Shown piece by piece: positions 1 to 7,153 of a stretch of DNA of 64,000 bases. Origin of the DNA: an uncultured Chryseobacterium sp. (GTDB lineage Bacteria; Bacteroidota; Bacteroidia; Flavobacteriales; Weeksellaceae); contig CAJYXJ010000065.1 of NCBI GenBank assembly GCA_913778085.1, positions 1-64,000 of the forward strand, in the 5' to 3' direction. The translations under genes were made by a program, and so were the position numbers. Numbering within the stretch: the first letter of the stretch is position 1; every line of letters begins with the position of its first letter. Under the pieces are notes generated by a model. It saw only the letters and a program-made list of their open reading frames with translations. It was not told the origin of the DNA and did not search any database.

Positions 1-2
1 CG

Positions 3-273
3 GTAAAATATTTTTTATACCTTGCCAACTATTGGCAGAAAGGTCTGAACTATATGTTTTTATTCGCATTTAAACAATATAAACCCTTTCTGCCTATTTT
101 TAAAAAAATAATTCAAACAGCTTCTAAGACCTCCTCTTTTTTATCGTCCTTCAACGCTTATAGATGCATATTTTAATTTAAATTATTATCAACAACAATT
201 AGTTGACATGGCTTATCAAAAACTTTATCCTATATTTAATAGATATATGTCTTTTAAATTTTTTAATTACTAA
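3..273 (+). pseudogene. possible frameshifted 3' end of a gene entering from the left
   Basis: One frame is open from the left edge to a TAA at 174-176 and reads like protein (LANYWQKGLNYMFLFAFKQ). From 112 a second frame runs to the TAA at 271-273, reading FYRPSTLIDAYFNLNYYQQQ and ending MSFKFFNY. The two would join across the A7 run at 102-108, so a one-base slip there would explain the break. I do not recognise the family. The DNA is very AT-rich, so chance reading frames are possible. Alternatives are two unrelated remnants, or a sequencing error in the homopolymer. Confidence 0.35.
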
Positions 274-358
274 TTTGATGTAGTCTGCAATACGAAAACG
301 AGCGTTTAACATATTGTAAATTATAACTGATTGAAAATTTTATTAATAAATTATCATT

Positions 359-820
359 GTGAAAAATATATTTTTTATCTTTTTTTATCTTTTCTTTATT
401 CATTTGTATTCGCAGGATTTTAAATACTGTTATATTGTAACAGAAAGAATAGATAATACTGAAATTATCATTACATTTAATAGTAAAGATGGGGTGTATA
501 GAGATTTATATTGTATGAATGGAGAAATTCTTGATAATTATTCAGTAAAGATAAATTTTACTGATGAAGAAAAAATAAAAATAATAGATTATATTAAAAA
601 CCATAATATTAACAGCTTAGAATATTGTAATGATATTTCTTATGCAAAATTAAAATCTACTTTTTATTTTGAGATAGAAGAAAATAAGACAATAGAAAAG
701 AAATGTACAGATTCAAAAAAAGCATATGAAATTAAAGAACTTCAAGGCATTTTTTTTAATATTATTCGCTCTAAGGAGGAGTATAAAAAGGTATTTTACT
801 GGGAATTTATCAAAAAGTAA
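359..820 (+). CDS. small exported protein of unknown function
   Basis: This 153-residue protein starts at GTG (359-361). A hydrophobic signal peptide, Phe-rich at residues 4-16 and ending near HLYSQ, suggests export to the periplasm or outer membrane. The mature part is rich in Lys, Glu, Ile and Asn and has three Cys residues; I recognise no domain. The gene is clearly more AT-rich than the genes after 1550, which may mean recent acquisition. The stop lies 16 nt before the start of the next exported protein, so the two probably share a transcript. Function unknown. Confidence 0.7.
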   Translation: MKNIFFIFFYLFFIHLYSQDFKYCYIVTERIDNTEIIITFNSKDGVYRDLYCMNGEILDNYSVKINFTDEEKIKIIDYIKNHNINSLEYCNDISYAKLKSTFYFEIEENKTIEKKCTDSKKAYEIKELQGIFFNIIRSKEEYKKVFYWEFIKK

Positions 821-836
821 TAAATATTACAAGACC

Positions 837-1328
837 ATGGAAAAAACAATAATAATAAGTCTACTAGCAATCTCGCAGGTAGCATTTTCACAAGTAAGCC
901 TATCCAGAAATAAAATTATAAAAGATGGGCAAACCTATAAAGCTTCTCAGTATAAAGAGGTCTTTCAAAATGATCAGGCTTTAATGTATTATAAGAAGTA
1001 CAGAACCAACAGTACCGTATCTCAGATTTTCGGGGCTTTAGGTGGTGGTTGTATGGGATATGGTCTGATAAAAGTACTGGACGGTGGAGAAAAACTGGTA
1101 AGTGTAGACCAATATGGAGTAGCCCGCACGGAAAAAACCAAAAATGAAGGCTGGAGCATGGTTGGTATTGGAGCAGGTCTGGTAGCCATAGCAATACCTT
1201 TTGCTATTTCTTCAAAGAAAAACCTGAACAAAGCCATAGATACAGAAAACGGTAAAGAAACGGCTTTTCAACCCTATTTTAAATTGGAAAATACAGGTGC
1301 TGGTTTGGCACTGAGCTATAATTTCTAA
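837..1328 (+). CDS. small exported or membrane-associated protein of unknown function
   Basis: The ATG at 837 was chosen over an upstream start at 726 because it gives a proper signal peptide (MEKTIIISLLAISQVAFSQ) and avoids overlap with the preceding gene. The product has 163 residues. After the signal come a polar stretch, a Gly-rich hydrophobic segment (FGALGGGCMGYGL, about residues 65-77) and a second hydrophobic segment (MVGIGAGLVAIAIPFAIS, about 108-125). It ends in LSYNF; a terminal aromatic residue is common in Bacteroidota outer-membrane proteins. No family recognised. A terminator follows at 1350. Confidence 0.7.
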   Translation: MEKTIIISLLAISQVAFSQVSLSRNKIIKDGQTYKASQYKEVFQNDQALMYYKKYRTNSTVSQIFGALGGGCMGYGLIKVLDGGEKLVSVDQYGVARTEKTKNEGWSMVGIGAGLVAIAIPFAISSKKNLNKAIDTENGKETAFQPYFKLENTGAGLALSYNF

Positions 1329-1349
1329 TCATCATTTTGTAAAAACCAA

Positions 1350-1380
1350 CTCCGCTAAAACATTTTTAGCGGAGTTTTTT
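1350..1380 (+). terminator. intrinsic terminator
   Basis: An 11-bp stem around CTCCGCTAAAA / TTTTAGCGGAG is followed by TTTTTT. It ends the transcript of the two small exported proteins. Confidence 0.8.
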
Positions 1381-1398
1381 ATTGGGAGAATTATTTTT

Positions 1399-1548
1399 TC
1401 AAAGTGACGAATTTCGCCATAATATAAGTTTTAAAGATAATAGTAAATGAGATAGGGTTTTTATAGTACCACTCTCCGCAAGAATCTGTTTATCACGGTT
1501 CGCCTGCAGTGCCGTTTCGTAGAATTTGAATTTTACAAGCTCGCTCAT
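1399..1548 (-). pseudogene. truncated small gene, N-terminal part resembling DUF2007 proteins
   Basis: A reading frame starts at ATG 1548, 3 nt after the stop of the upstream exonuclease gene, and gives a 49-residue product. The first 26 residues (MSELVKFKFYETALQANRDK then QILAES) look like the start of DUF2007 'putative signal transducing' proteins, which normally continue to about 70 residues or more. Here the sequence after Gly27 turns into a low-complexity tail (TIKTLSHLLLSLKL) and stops early. I infer a 3' deletion or rearrangement. The family link is from memory of its typical N-terminus, not from a search. Confidence 0.5.
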
Positions 1549-1551
1549 GGT

Positions 1552-2316
1552 CTAAAATTTACTCGATAACTGAATTTTTGTAAATACCTTTTTGGTGTAC
1601 AGCGGGAAATCGGCGTTCTGAAGCCATCCGTAATACCCAAGATCTTTCTTAAAGACCGCTTTTACACCCTGCCCCTTGTATTTTCCGAAATTGAAGATTT
1701 CCTCACCCTTGTCGGAATATCCTATAAAGCCTGCCAGATCAGCATTTTTATTATGGAAAGTAAACTCGCTCAGCTGGGCAATCTCATTCGGGATGTCGTC
1801 GTATTTTCCGATCTGCGCATCCAGTACTTCAAAAGTAGCCAGCACGTCGGCTTCCGCAGAATGGGCATTTTCCAGGTTCTTTCCACAGTAGAACTGGTAG
1901 GCGGCACTCAGGTTTCTCGGTTCTTTCTTATGGAAAATCGTCTGGGCATCCACCAGTTTAAATTTACTCAGGTCAAAATCCATTCCTACGCGCAGCAGTT
2001 CTTCGGCCAGCAAAGGAACATCAAAACGGTTCGAGTTGAAGCCGCCCAGGTCTGCTCCCGAAATCATTTCCATTACTTTGGCAGCGATTTCTTTAAAGGT
2101 CGGTGCATCTTTAATATCTTCATCATAAATTCCGTGGATCTCGCTGCACTCCTTGGGGATCGGCATTTCAGGATTTACCCTCCACGTCTTGCTTTCCCGT
2201 GAAGCATCGGGATTTACCTTTAAAATACAGATTTCTACAATCCGGTCTCTCCCGATGTTGGTTCCTGTAGTTTCAAGATCAAAGATACATAGAGGTTTAT
2301 AGAGTTTTAAATTCAT
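1552..2316 (-). CDS. DnaQ-fold 3'-5' exonuclease (DEDDh)
   Basis: The 254-residue protein carries the RNase H-like exonuclease core of DNA polymerase III epsilon. Motif I is FDLETTG with D13 and E15, motif II is FNSNRFDVPLL with D99, and motif III is HSAEADV with H152 and D157, the DEDDh arrangement. A C-terminal extension of about 75 residues ends in a segment (IFNFGKYKGQ, then YYGWLQNADFP) often seen after Bacteroidota exonucleases. It should remove nucleotides from 3' ends using two metal ions. Whether it proofreads with PolC/DnaE or acts in repair is not shown. A truncated gene follows 3 nt downstream. Confidence 0.88.
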   Translation of the reverse strand: MNLKLYKPLCIFDLETTGTNIGRDRIVEICILKVNPDASRESKTWRVNPEMPIPKECSEIHGIYDEDIKDAPTFKEIAAKVMEMISGADLGGFNSNRFDVPLLAEELLRVGMDFDLSKFKLVDAQTIFHKKEPRNLSAAYQFYCGKNLENAHSAEADVLATFEVLDAQIGKYDDIPNEIAQLSEFTFHNKNADLAGFIGYSDKGEEIFNFGKYKGQGVKAVFKKDLGYYGWLQNADFPLYTKKVFTKIQLSSKF

Positions 2317-2323
2317 TTTTTAT

Positions 2324-2363
2324 AATTTGAAAATTTGAGAATGTGTTAATTTGAAAATGGATT
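2324..2363. repeat. degenerate 8-bp tandem array (AATTTGAA type)
   Basis: Five consecutive octamers are AATTTGAA, AATTTGAG, AATGTGTT, AATTTGAA and AATGGATT. Further on, TCCATT (2370-2375) and AACACAT (2380-2386) are complementary to parts of the array, so the region can fold back. It fills the gap between the exonuclease and phosphatidylserine synthase genes. Confidence 0.6.
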
Positions 2364-2389
2364 TAAACGTCCATTATTCAACACATCAT

Positions 2390-3133
2390 TTATTTTAGTT
2401 GTTTCTGAAATATAATTGAGATTAAAATATAATAAATAATCACTAGCGGAATTCCAACCGTTTTAAAGATAATTAAAATAATAATCGAACCGATGAGTAA
2501 AGCTATCTTCGGATAATTATCCTCCAACTTCATCGATTTGAATTTCATGGCGATCATTTTGATCGGAGAAATCAAAAGCCAAGAGCTGAGAATTGTTAAA
2601 ATAATTGCGGGTAATAATCCAATATTTGCAATAATAAAAGATGAACCGAACTGGTTGTCATTTGAATAATGAATTCCATTTTTTAAAATGTAATAAATCC
2701 CAAAAATCAAAATAGTATTACTTGGCGTATTTAATCCTTTAAAATAGTATTTCTGATCTTCATCTAAATTAAAAATTGCCAGTCTCAAACAAGAAAATAA
2801 TGTAATTAATAATCCGAAATATTTAATCTCAAAAGGCAGAGAAAATCCTGACAGATCAGTTCCGAACGGCTCGAGTATTTTGAACATGGTTAACCCCGGA
2901 ACCAGACCAAAGCTTACCATATCCGCCAGGGAATCAAGCTGCGTTCCCAGATTGGAATTTGCCTTCAGTGCCCTTGCCACGAAACCGTCAAAAAAATCCA
3001 GGACCAGGGAGAATATAATGCAGATTGCCGTTGTCTGATAATCGCCCAGAATAAGGTGGATGGCGCCTACACATCCTGAATATAGATTTCCCAGCGTAAT
3101 GGCGTTGGCCAGATTATTTTTAATAAAATTCAT
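2390..3133 (-). CDS. pssA: CDP-diacylglycerol--serine O-phosphatidyltransferase
   Basis: The start at ATG 3133 (MNFIKNNLANAITLGNLYSG) matches the usual start of PssA; an upstream in-frame ATG at 3160 lies inside the promoter. The product has 247 residues. The CDP-alcohol phosphotransferase motif is complete: D49 G50 ... A53 R54 ... G63 ... D67 ... D71. Several membrane helices follow. The enzyme transfers phosphatidate from CDP-diacylglycerol to serine, giving phosphatidylserine, the precursor of phosphatidylethanolamine. A TAATTTTG -7 box ends 5 nt before the ATG. Confidence 0.93.
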   Translation of the reverse strand: MNFIKNNLANAITLGNLYSGCVGAIHLILGDYQTTAICIIFSLVLDFFDGFVARALKANSNLGTQLDSLADMVSFGLVPGLTMFKILEPFGTDLSGFSLPFEIKYFGLLITLFSCLRLAIFNLDEDQKYYFKGLNTPSNTILIFGIYYILKNGIHYSNDNQFGSSFIIANIGLLPAIILTILSSWLLISPIKMIAMKFKSMKLEDNYPKIALLIGSIIILIIFKTVGIPLVIIYYILISIIFQKQLK

Positions 3134-3138
3134 AAATA

Positions 3139-3168
3139 CAAAATTAAAACAATTTATCAATGTAACAA
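3139..3168 (-). promoter_or_regulatory. pssA promoter (TTG-N19-TAATTTTG)
   Basis: On the minus strand, TTG (3168-3166) is followed after 19 nt by TAATTTTG (3146-3139), matching the Bacteroidota -33/-7 consensus. The -7 box ends 5 nt before the ATG at 3133, so the mRNA may be leaderless. The -33 TTG lies inside an octamer of the neighbouring array. Confidence 0.65.
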
Positions 3169-3195
3169 TTTAACAGTGTAGCAATGTATCGATAT
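3148..3195. repeat. degenerate 8-bp tandem array, left arm of an inverted pair
   Basis: Six octamers in strict 8-bp phase: AACAATTT, ATCAATGT, AACAATTT, AACAGTGT, AGCAATGT, ATCGATAT. The complementary orientation appears at 3373-3428, with 177 bp in between. The array overlaps the -33 part of the pssA promoter. Confidence 0.7.
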
Positions 3196-3372
3196 AGTGA
3201 GAATATTCAAATAATAATTTAACGATGATTAATTGTTTATTATAACTTCAAGCCGGGAATTTCAATTATTAATTTGCTGTAATATACTTTTAGCATATTT
3301 AATTGAAAAAAATACAGATTTCATTGCTGCACAGCGGTTGTATTACATGGCTGTATTTTAAATCGATAAATT
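3196..3372. other. AT-rich spacer between the two octamer arrays
   Basis: Together with the flanking arrays this makes a 305-bp gap between the divergent pssA and phosphoglycerol transferase genes. I see no reading frame, terminator or RNA gene in it. It is simply AT-rich and bounded by inverted arrays. Confidence 0.5.
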
Positions 3373-3428
3373 ATCGTATTGTTACATTGTTAAATTGTTA
3401 CATTAATAAACTGTTACATTAATTTGTA
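3373..3428. repeat. degenerate 8-bp tandem array (GTTACATT type), right arm of an inverted pair
   Basis: Octamers in phase: ATCGTATT, GTTACATT, GTTAAATT, GTTACATT, AATAAACT, GTTACATT, AATTTGTA. The exact unit GTTACATT occurs three times. The last unit runs into the -7 box of the next gene. Confidence 0.75.
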
Positions 3429-3434
3429 AATTTG
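3427..3434 (+). promoter_or_regulatory. -7 promoter box TAAATTTG, 4 nt before a start codon
   Basis: TAAATTTG fits TAnnTTTG and ends 4 nt before the ATG at 3439, so transcription would begin at or next to the start codon. No TTG is found at the ideal 19-nt spacing. Confidence 0.55.
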
Positions 3435-3438
3435 CGCC

Positions 3439-5370
3439 ATGAAATTGTTTAAAGAATTTAGAAAACAGGAGGTTCTGGTGCTTTTGTATAGGATCTTCCT
3501 GGCCTATTTTTTCTACCAGATCGCAAGATTCCTGTTCTGGTTTTTCAACAGAGGGCTGATTAAAATAGATTCAGTATCAGAATATTTCAGCCTGGCCTTT
3601 CACGGGACCGCCTTCGATACGACAGCCATTTTGTATGTTAATGCACTGTTTATCTTATTGAGCTTTATTCCGATTGTCGTGAATACGAGGAAAGGTTACC
3701 AGAAATTCCTGTTCTGGCTGTACTTTATTACGAACGGGATTGCCTATGCTATGAATTTCGGTGATTTTGTCTATTTCAAATTTTCCCAGATGAGGCTGAC
3801 GTCGGCAGCCATACAGGTAGCCAGGCATGAAGACAATATGTTCCGGGTATTTACGGCTTCGATTATTCAGAATCCTTTTATCCTGCTGTGGTTCGTGGCC
3901 TTGATGGCATTATGGGTTTTTCTTTATAAAAAGGTAAAAGTGGATGAACGGAAACCGGTAAAACTGGTGCCGTATTTTATCTGGTCTGTTCTGGTGCTCT
4001 GCATTACGGCAATTCTGGCGGTTGGAGGGATCCGGGGAGATTTTAAGCACAGCACAAGACCCATCAATTTAGTGGATGCCAACCGCTTCGTAAAGTTGCC
4101 TTCGCAGGGAAATGTCGTTTTAAACAGCACGTTCTCGTTTTTGAGGACATTAAATACGAACAATTTCAAAGAAGTTCATTTTGTTGATCAGAAGTTTATT
4201 GATGAAAATATCCATCCATACAAGCAATACGGACGGAGGGTAACGGACCAACCGAACATCGTTATCTTCATCGTTGAATCTTTCGGGAGAGAATACTCGG
4301 GAGCTTTTAATAAAGATAAAAAAATAAAGGGCTACGTGTCCTACACACCGTTCATCGATAGTCTGGCCAATGAAAGCCTTATTTTTCCGAATACCTTTGC
4401 CAACGGACGGCAGTCGATCCACGGGATGAGTTCCGTGCTTGCCGGGATTCCGAGCCTTACCGATGCCTTTACCAGTTCGCCGTATTCCAACCAGAAGATA
4501 CAGTCGATTGTTTCAGTCTGCAACGATATGGGCTACGATACGTCTTTTTATCACGGAGCTCCGAACGGTTCTATGGGCTTCCTGGGCTTTGGAAACATTC
4601 TGGGTTTTAAGCATTATTTCGGCAAGACAGAATACAACAACGACCAGGATTTCGATGGGATCTGGGCGATCTGGGACGAACCGTTCTTACAGTATTTTGC
4701 AAAAAATGTAGGCAAAAAGCAGCCGTTTATGGCAACTGTCTTTACCGCTTCCTCGCATCATCCTTTTAAAATCCCGGAAAAATATCAGGGAAAATTTAAA
4801 AAAGGAAAAATCGTGATGCACGAACCGATCGAGTATATGGATTATTCCGTGAAAAAATATTTTGAAACGGCAAAAAAACAGCCGTGGTACCATAATACGA
4901 TCTTTGTCTTTACAGGAGATCATACCAACGAAATGTATTATTCCGAGTACGAAAAAGCCATGAACCGGTTTGCCGTTCCGTTGATCCTGTATTCTCCCAA
5001 TCCGGAATACCATTTAAAAGGGGTAAATCAGGAGCTGGCTCAGCAGATCGATATTTATCCTACACTGGCAGATTTAATCGGTTACAACAAAAAAATCAGA
5101 AGCTGGGGCAGGAGCCTGGTCAGTGAAAAACAATATCCGCCGATCATTGCCAATTCAGACGGAACCGTTGAGCAGTTTATCATCGGGAATTATATTTACC
5201 GTTTCGACGGGAAGCAGGTTGTAGGCATTTTCAGTAAAGATGATCTCGGACTGGAAAAAAACCTGATCTCGCAGCTTAAAGGAAATGATGAAGTCGCACG
5301 GGGCGAAAAGGTCGCAAAAGCCTGGTATCAGGATTACATGGACCGGGTAATCAATAGAAAGCTGCATTAA
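3439..5370 (+). CDS. LtaS-type phosphoglycerol transferase (sulfatase/alkaline phosphatase superfamily)
   Basis: The 643-residue protein has about five N-terminal membrane helices (roughly residues 10-35, 62-82, 88-108, 145-165, 178-197). A large extracytoplasmic sulfatase-fold domain starts near residue 271. Metal-site residues are visible in NIVIFIVESFGRE (E280) and FTGDHTNE (D494, H495). The nucleophile position falls in NGRQSIHGM (S326). Family members transfer phosphoglycerol or phosphoethanolamine groups to glycolipids or envelope glycans. A gram-negative Bacteroidota lacks lipoteichoic acid, so the substrate is unknown; lipid A or a periplasmic glycan is plausible. Confidence 0.85.
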   Translation: MKLFKEFRKQEVLVLLYRIFLAYFFYQIARFLFWFFNRGLIKIDSVSEYFSLAFHGTAFDTTAILYVNALFILLSFIPIVVNTRKGYQKFLFWLYFITNGIAYAMNFGDFVYFKFSQMRLTSAAIQVARHEDNMFRVFTASIIQNPFILLWFVALMALWVFLYKKVKVDERKPVKLVPYFIWSVLVLCITAILAVGGIRGDFKHSTRPINLVDANRFVKLPSQGNVVLNSTFSFLRTLNTNNFKEVHFVDQKFIDENIHPYKQYGRRVTDQPNIVIFIVESFGREYSGAFNKDKKIKGYVSYTPFIDSLANESLIFPNTFANGRQSIHGMSSVLAGIPSLTDAFTSSPYSNQKIQSIVSVCNDMGYDTSFYHGAPNGSMGFLGFGNILGFKHYFGKTEYNNDQDFDGIWAIWDEPFLQYFAKNVGKKQPFMATVFTASSHHPFKIPEKYQGKFKKGKIVMHEPIEYMDYSVKKYFETAKKQPWYHNTIFVFTGDHTNEMYYSEYEKAMNRFAVPLILYSPNPEYHLKGVNQELAQQIDIYPTLADLIGYNKKIRSWGRSLVSEKQYPPIIANSDGTVEQFIIGNYIYRFDGKQVVGIFSKDDLGLEKNLISQLKGNDEVARGEKVAKAWYQDYMDRVINRKLH

Positions 5371-5517
5371 ATAAAATAACAGCGAAATTCTTGTTTTTTT
5401 GGAATATCCTTTGTAATATATGCTTCGTATAATAAAATTTTTTGCAGTTTTAAAATTAATTTATATTTTTAGCAATACGTAGAACAAAAAAACTGTACTC
5501 AATTAAAAGATAAGATT

Positions 5518-5934
5518 ATGAAAAAACTATTGTTAACCTTCGCCCTGTCATTATTTGGTGTGATGACCTTTGCGCAGATCGAAGGAAAATGGAAAACCAT
5601 AGATGATGAAACAAAGCAGGCGAAGTCTATTGTAGAAATCTATAAAAAAGGAGACCAGTATTACGGAAAAGTATCCCAATTGCTGATCAAGCCCGCCAAT
5701 CCGAACTGTACGGAATGCAAGGACGACCGTAAAAATAAGCCGATCCTCGGACTGGAGATCATAAGAGGGCTGAAAAAAGAAGGTAACGAATTTACCGGCG
5801 GAACGATTACCGATCCTAAAAGCGGAAAAACTTACAAATGTACCATCAAAAGAGAAGGCGATAAGCTGAACGTAAGAGGGTATCTGGGAATCTCTGCTTT
5901 TGGAAGAACACAGACCTGGCAGAAAGTTAATTAA
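5518..5934 (+). CDS. DUF2147 exported protein
   Basis: The 138-residue product begins with a clean signal peptide (MKKLLLTFALSLFGVMTFAQ). The mature part has the DUF2147 pattern: GKWKTIDDETKQAKSIVEIY near its start, then YYGKV, a Cys pair in NPNCTECKDD, LGLEIIRGLKKEGNEFTGG and IRGYLG-like strands, ending TQTWQKVN. It should form a small periplasmic beta-barrel of lipocalin-like size. Biochemical function is unknown for the family. It stands alone, with a terminator immediately downstream. Confidence 0.85.
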   Translation: MKKLLLTFALSLFGVMTFAQIEGKWKTIDDETKQAKSIVEIYKKGDQYYGKVSQLLIKPANPNCTECKDDRKNKPILGLEIIRGLKKEGNEFTGGTITDPKSGKTYKCTIKREGDKLNVRGYLGISAFGRTQTWQKVN

Positions 5935-5963
5935 ACCTGATCAGGATTAATTACAATTAATAC

Positions 5964-5997
5964 ACGGCATTTCAATAAATGAAATGTCGTTTTTTTT
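5964..5997 (+). terminator. intrinsic terminator
   Basis: An 11-bp stem ACGGCATTTCA / TGAAATGTCGT (one G-U pair) is followed by a run of T. It ends the DUF2147 transcript. Confidence 0.8.
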
Positions 5998-6049
5998 ATG
6001 TAAATAATAAAAAAACACTACTTTTGTACTCTAAATTTTTCAAATAAAT

Positions 6050-7030
6050 ATGGCAGAATATACTTTTCGTGAGGTAATTGCACAGGCAATGAGCGAGGAA
6101 ATGCGTAAAGACGAATCCATCTTTTTAATGGGGGAGGAAGTTGCAGAATACAATGGTGCATACAAAGCTTCAAAAGGAATGCTTGATGAATTTGGTCCTG
6201 AAAGAGTAATTGATACTCCTATCGCCGAGCTTGGATTTACAGGGATTGCTGTAGGTGCTGCAATGAACGGAAACAGGCCGATTGTAGAGTATATGACATT
6301 CAATTTCTCATTGGTTGGGATCGATCAGATTATAAATAACGCAGCAAAGATCCGCCAGATGAGCGGCGGACAGTGGAACTGCCCGATCGTATTCCGTGGT
6401 CCTACGGCTTCTGCAGGACAGCTTGGGGCTACCCACTCCCAGGCTTTTGAAAACTGGTTTGCCAATATTCCGGGTCTTAAAGTAGTGGTTCCTTCAAACC
6501 CTTATGATGCGAAAGGATTATTAAAAACAGCCATCCAGGATAATGATCCGGTAATCTTCATGGAATCTGAGCAGATGTATGGAGATAAAATGGAAATTCC
6601 TGAGGAAGAATATTACTTACCGATCGGAAAGGCAGATATCAAGAGAGAAGGTACCGATGTAACGTTGGTTTCTTTCGGGAAAATCATGAAGCTGGCGATC
6701 CAGGCTGCTGAAGATATGGAGAAAGAAGGGATTTCCGTGGAAGTAATCGATCTTAGGACTGTTCGTCCTTTGGATTATGAAACTGTTCTGGCATCCGTTA
6801 AAAAAACAAACAGGCTGGTAATTCTTGAAGAGGCATGGCCATTCGGTTCCGTAGCTTCCGAAATCACCTATATGGTACAGCAGAAAGCATTCGATTATCT
6901 GGACGCTCCGATCAAGAGAATTACGACTCCTGATGCTCCGGCTCCTTACTCTTCCGCATTATTCGCCGATTGGTTCCCTAAACTTGAAAAAGTAAAAGAG
7001 GAAATTAAAAAAGCAATGTACGTAAAGTAA
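6050..7030 (+). CDS. pdhB: pyruvate dehydrogenase E1 component, beta subunit
   Basis: The 326-residue protein is collinear with E1-beta subunits of 2-oxo acid dehydrogenases: MAEYTFREVIAQAMSEEMRK, then FLMGEEVAEYNGAYKASKG, RVIDTPIAELGFTGIAVGAA and FRGPTASAGQLGATHSQAFE. The C-terminal transketolase domain (IDLRTVRPLDYETVLASVKK) binds E2. With E1-alpha it decarboxylates pyruvate on thiamine diphosphate. E1-alpha and E2 are not in this window. A TACTTTTG -7 box lies at 6019-6026, and a terminator follows, so it appears to be transcribed alone. Confidence 0.93.
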   Translation: MAEYTFREVIAQAMSEEMRKDESIFLMGEEVAEYNGAYKASKGMLDEFGPERVIDTPIAELGFTGIAVGAAMNGNRPIVEYMTFNFSLVGIDQIINNAAKIRQMSGGQWNCPIVFRGPTASAGQLGATHSQAFENWFANIPGLKVVVPSNPYDAKGLLKTAIQDNDPVIFMESEQMYGDKMEIPEEEYYLPIGKADIKREGTDVTLVSFGKIMKLAIQAAEDMEKEGISVEVIDLRTVRPLDYETVLASVKKTNRLVILEEAWPFGSVASEITYMVQQKAFDYLDAPIKRITTPDAPAPYSSALFADWFPKLEKVKEEIKKAMYVK

Positions 7031-7044
7031 CAAAATGATTATAG

Positions 7045-7072
7045 AAAAAAACTTCCGAAAGGAAGTTTTTTC
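7045..7072 (+). terminator. intrinsic terminator
   Basis: AAAACTTCC-GAAA-GGAAGTTTT followed by T residues, just after pdhB. The GAAA tetraloop makes it a strong hairpin. Confidence 0.85.
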
Positions 7073-7153
7073 ATTTATTATATTCATGAAGAAAAATTCA
7101 TGGGGTTGTAAATTTCACTTAAATTTGCGCTTTTAAAAATTAAATTAGCTGGT

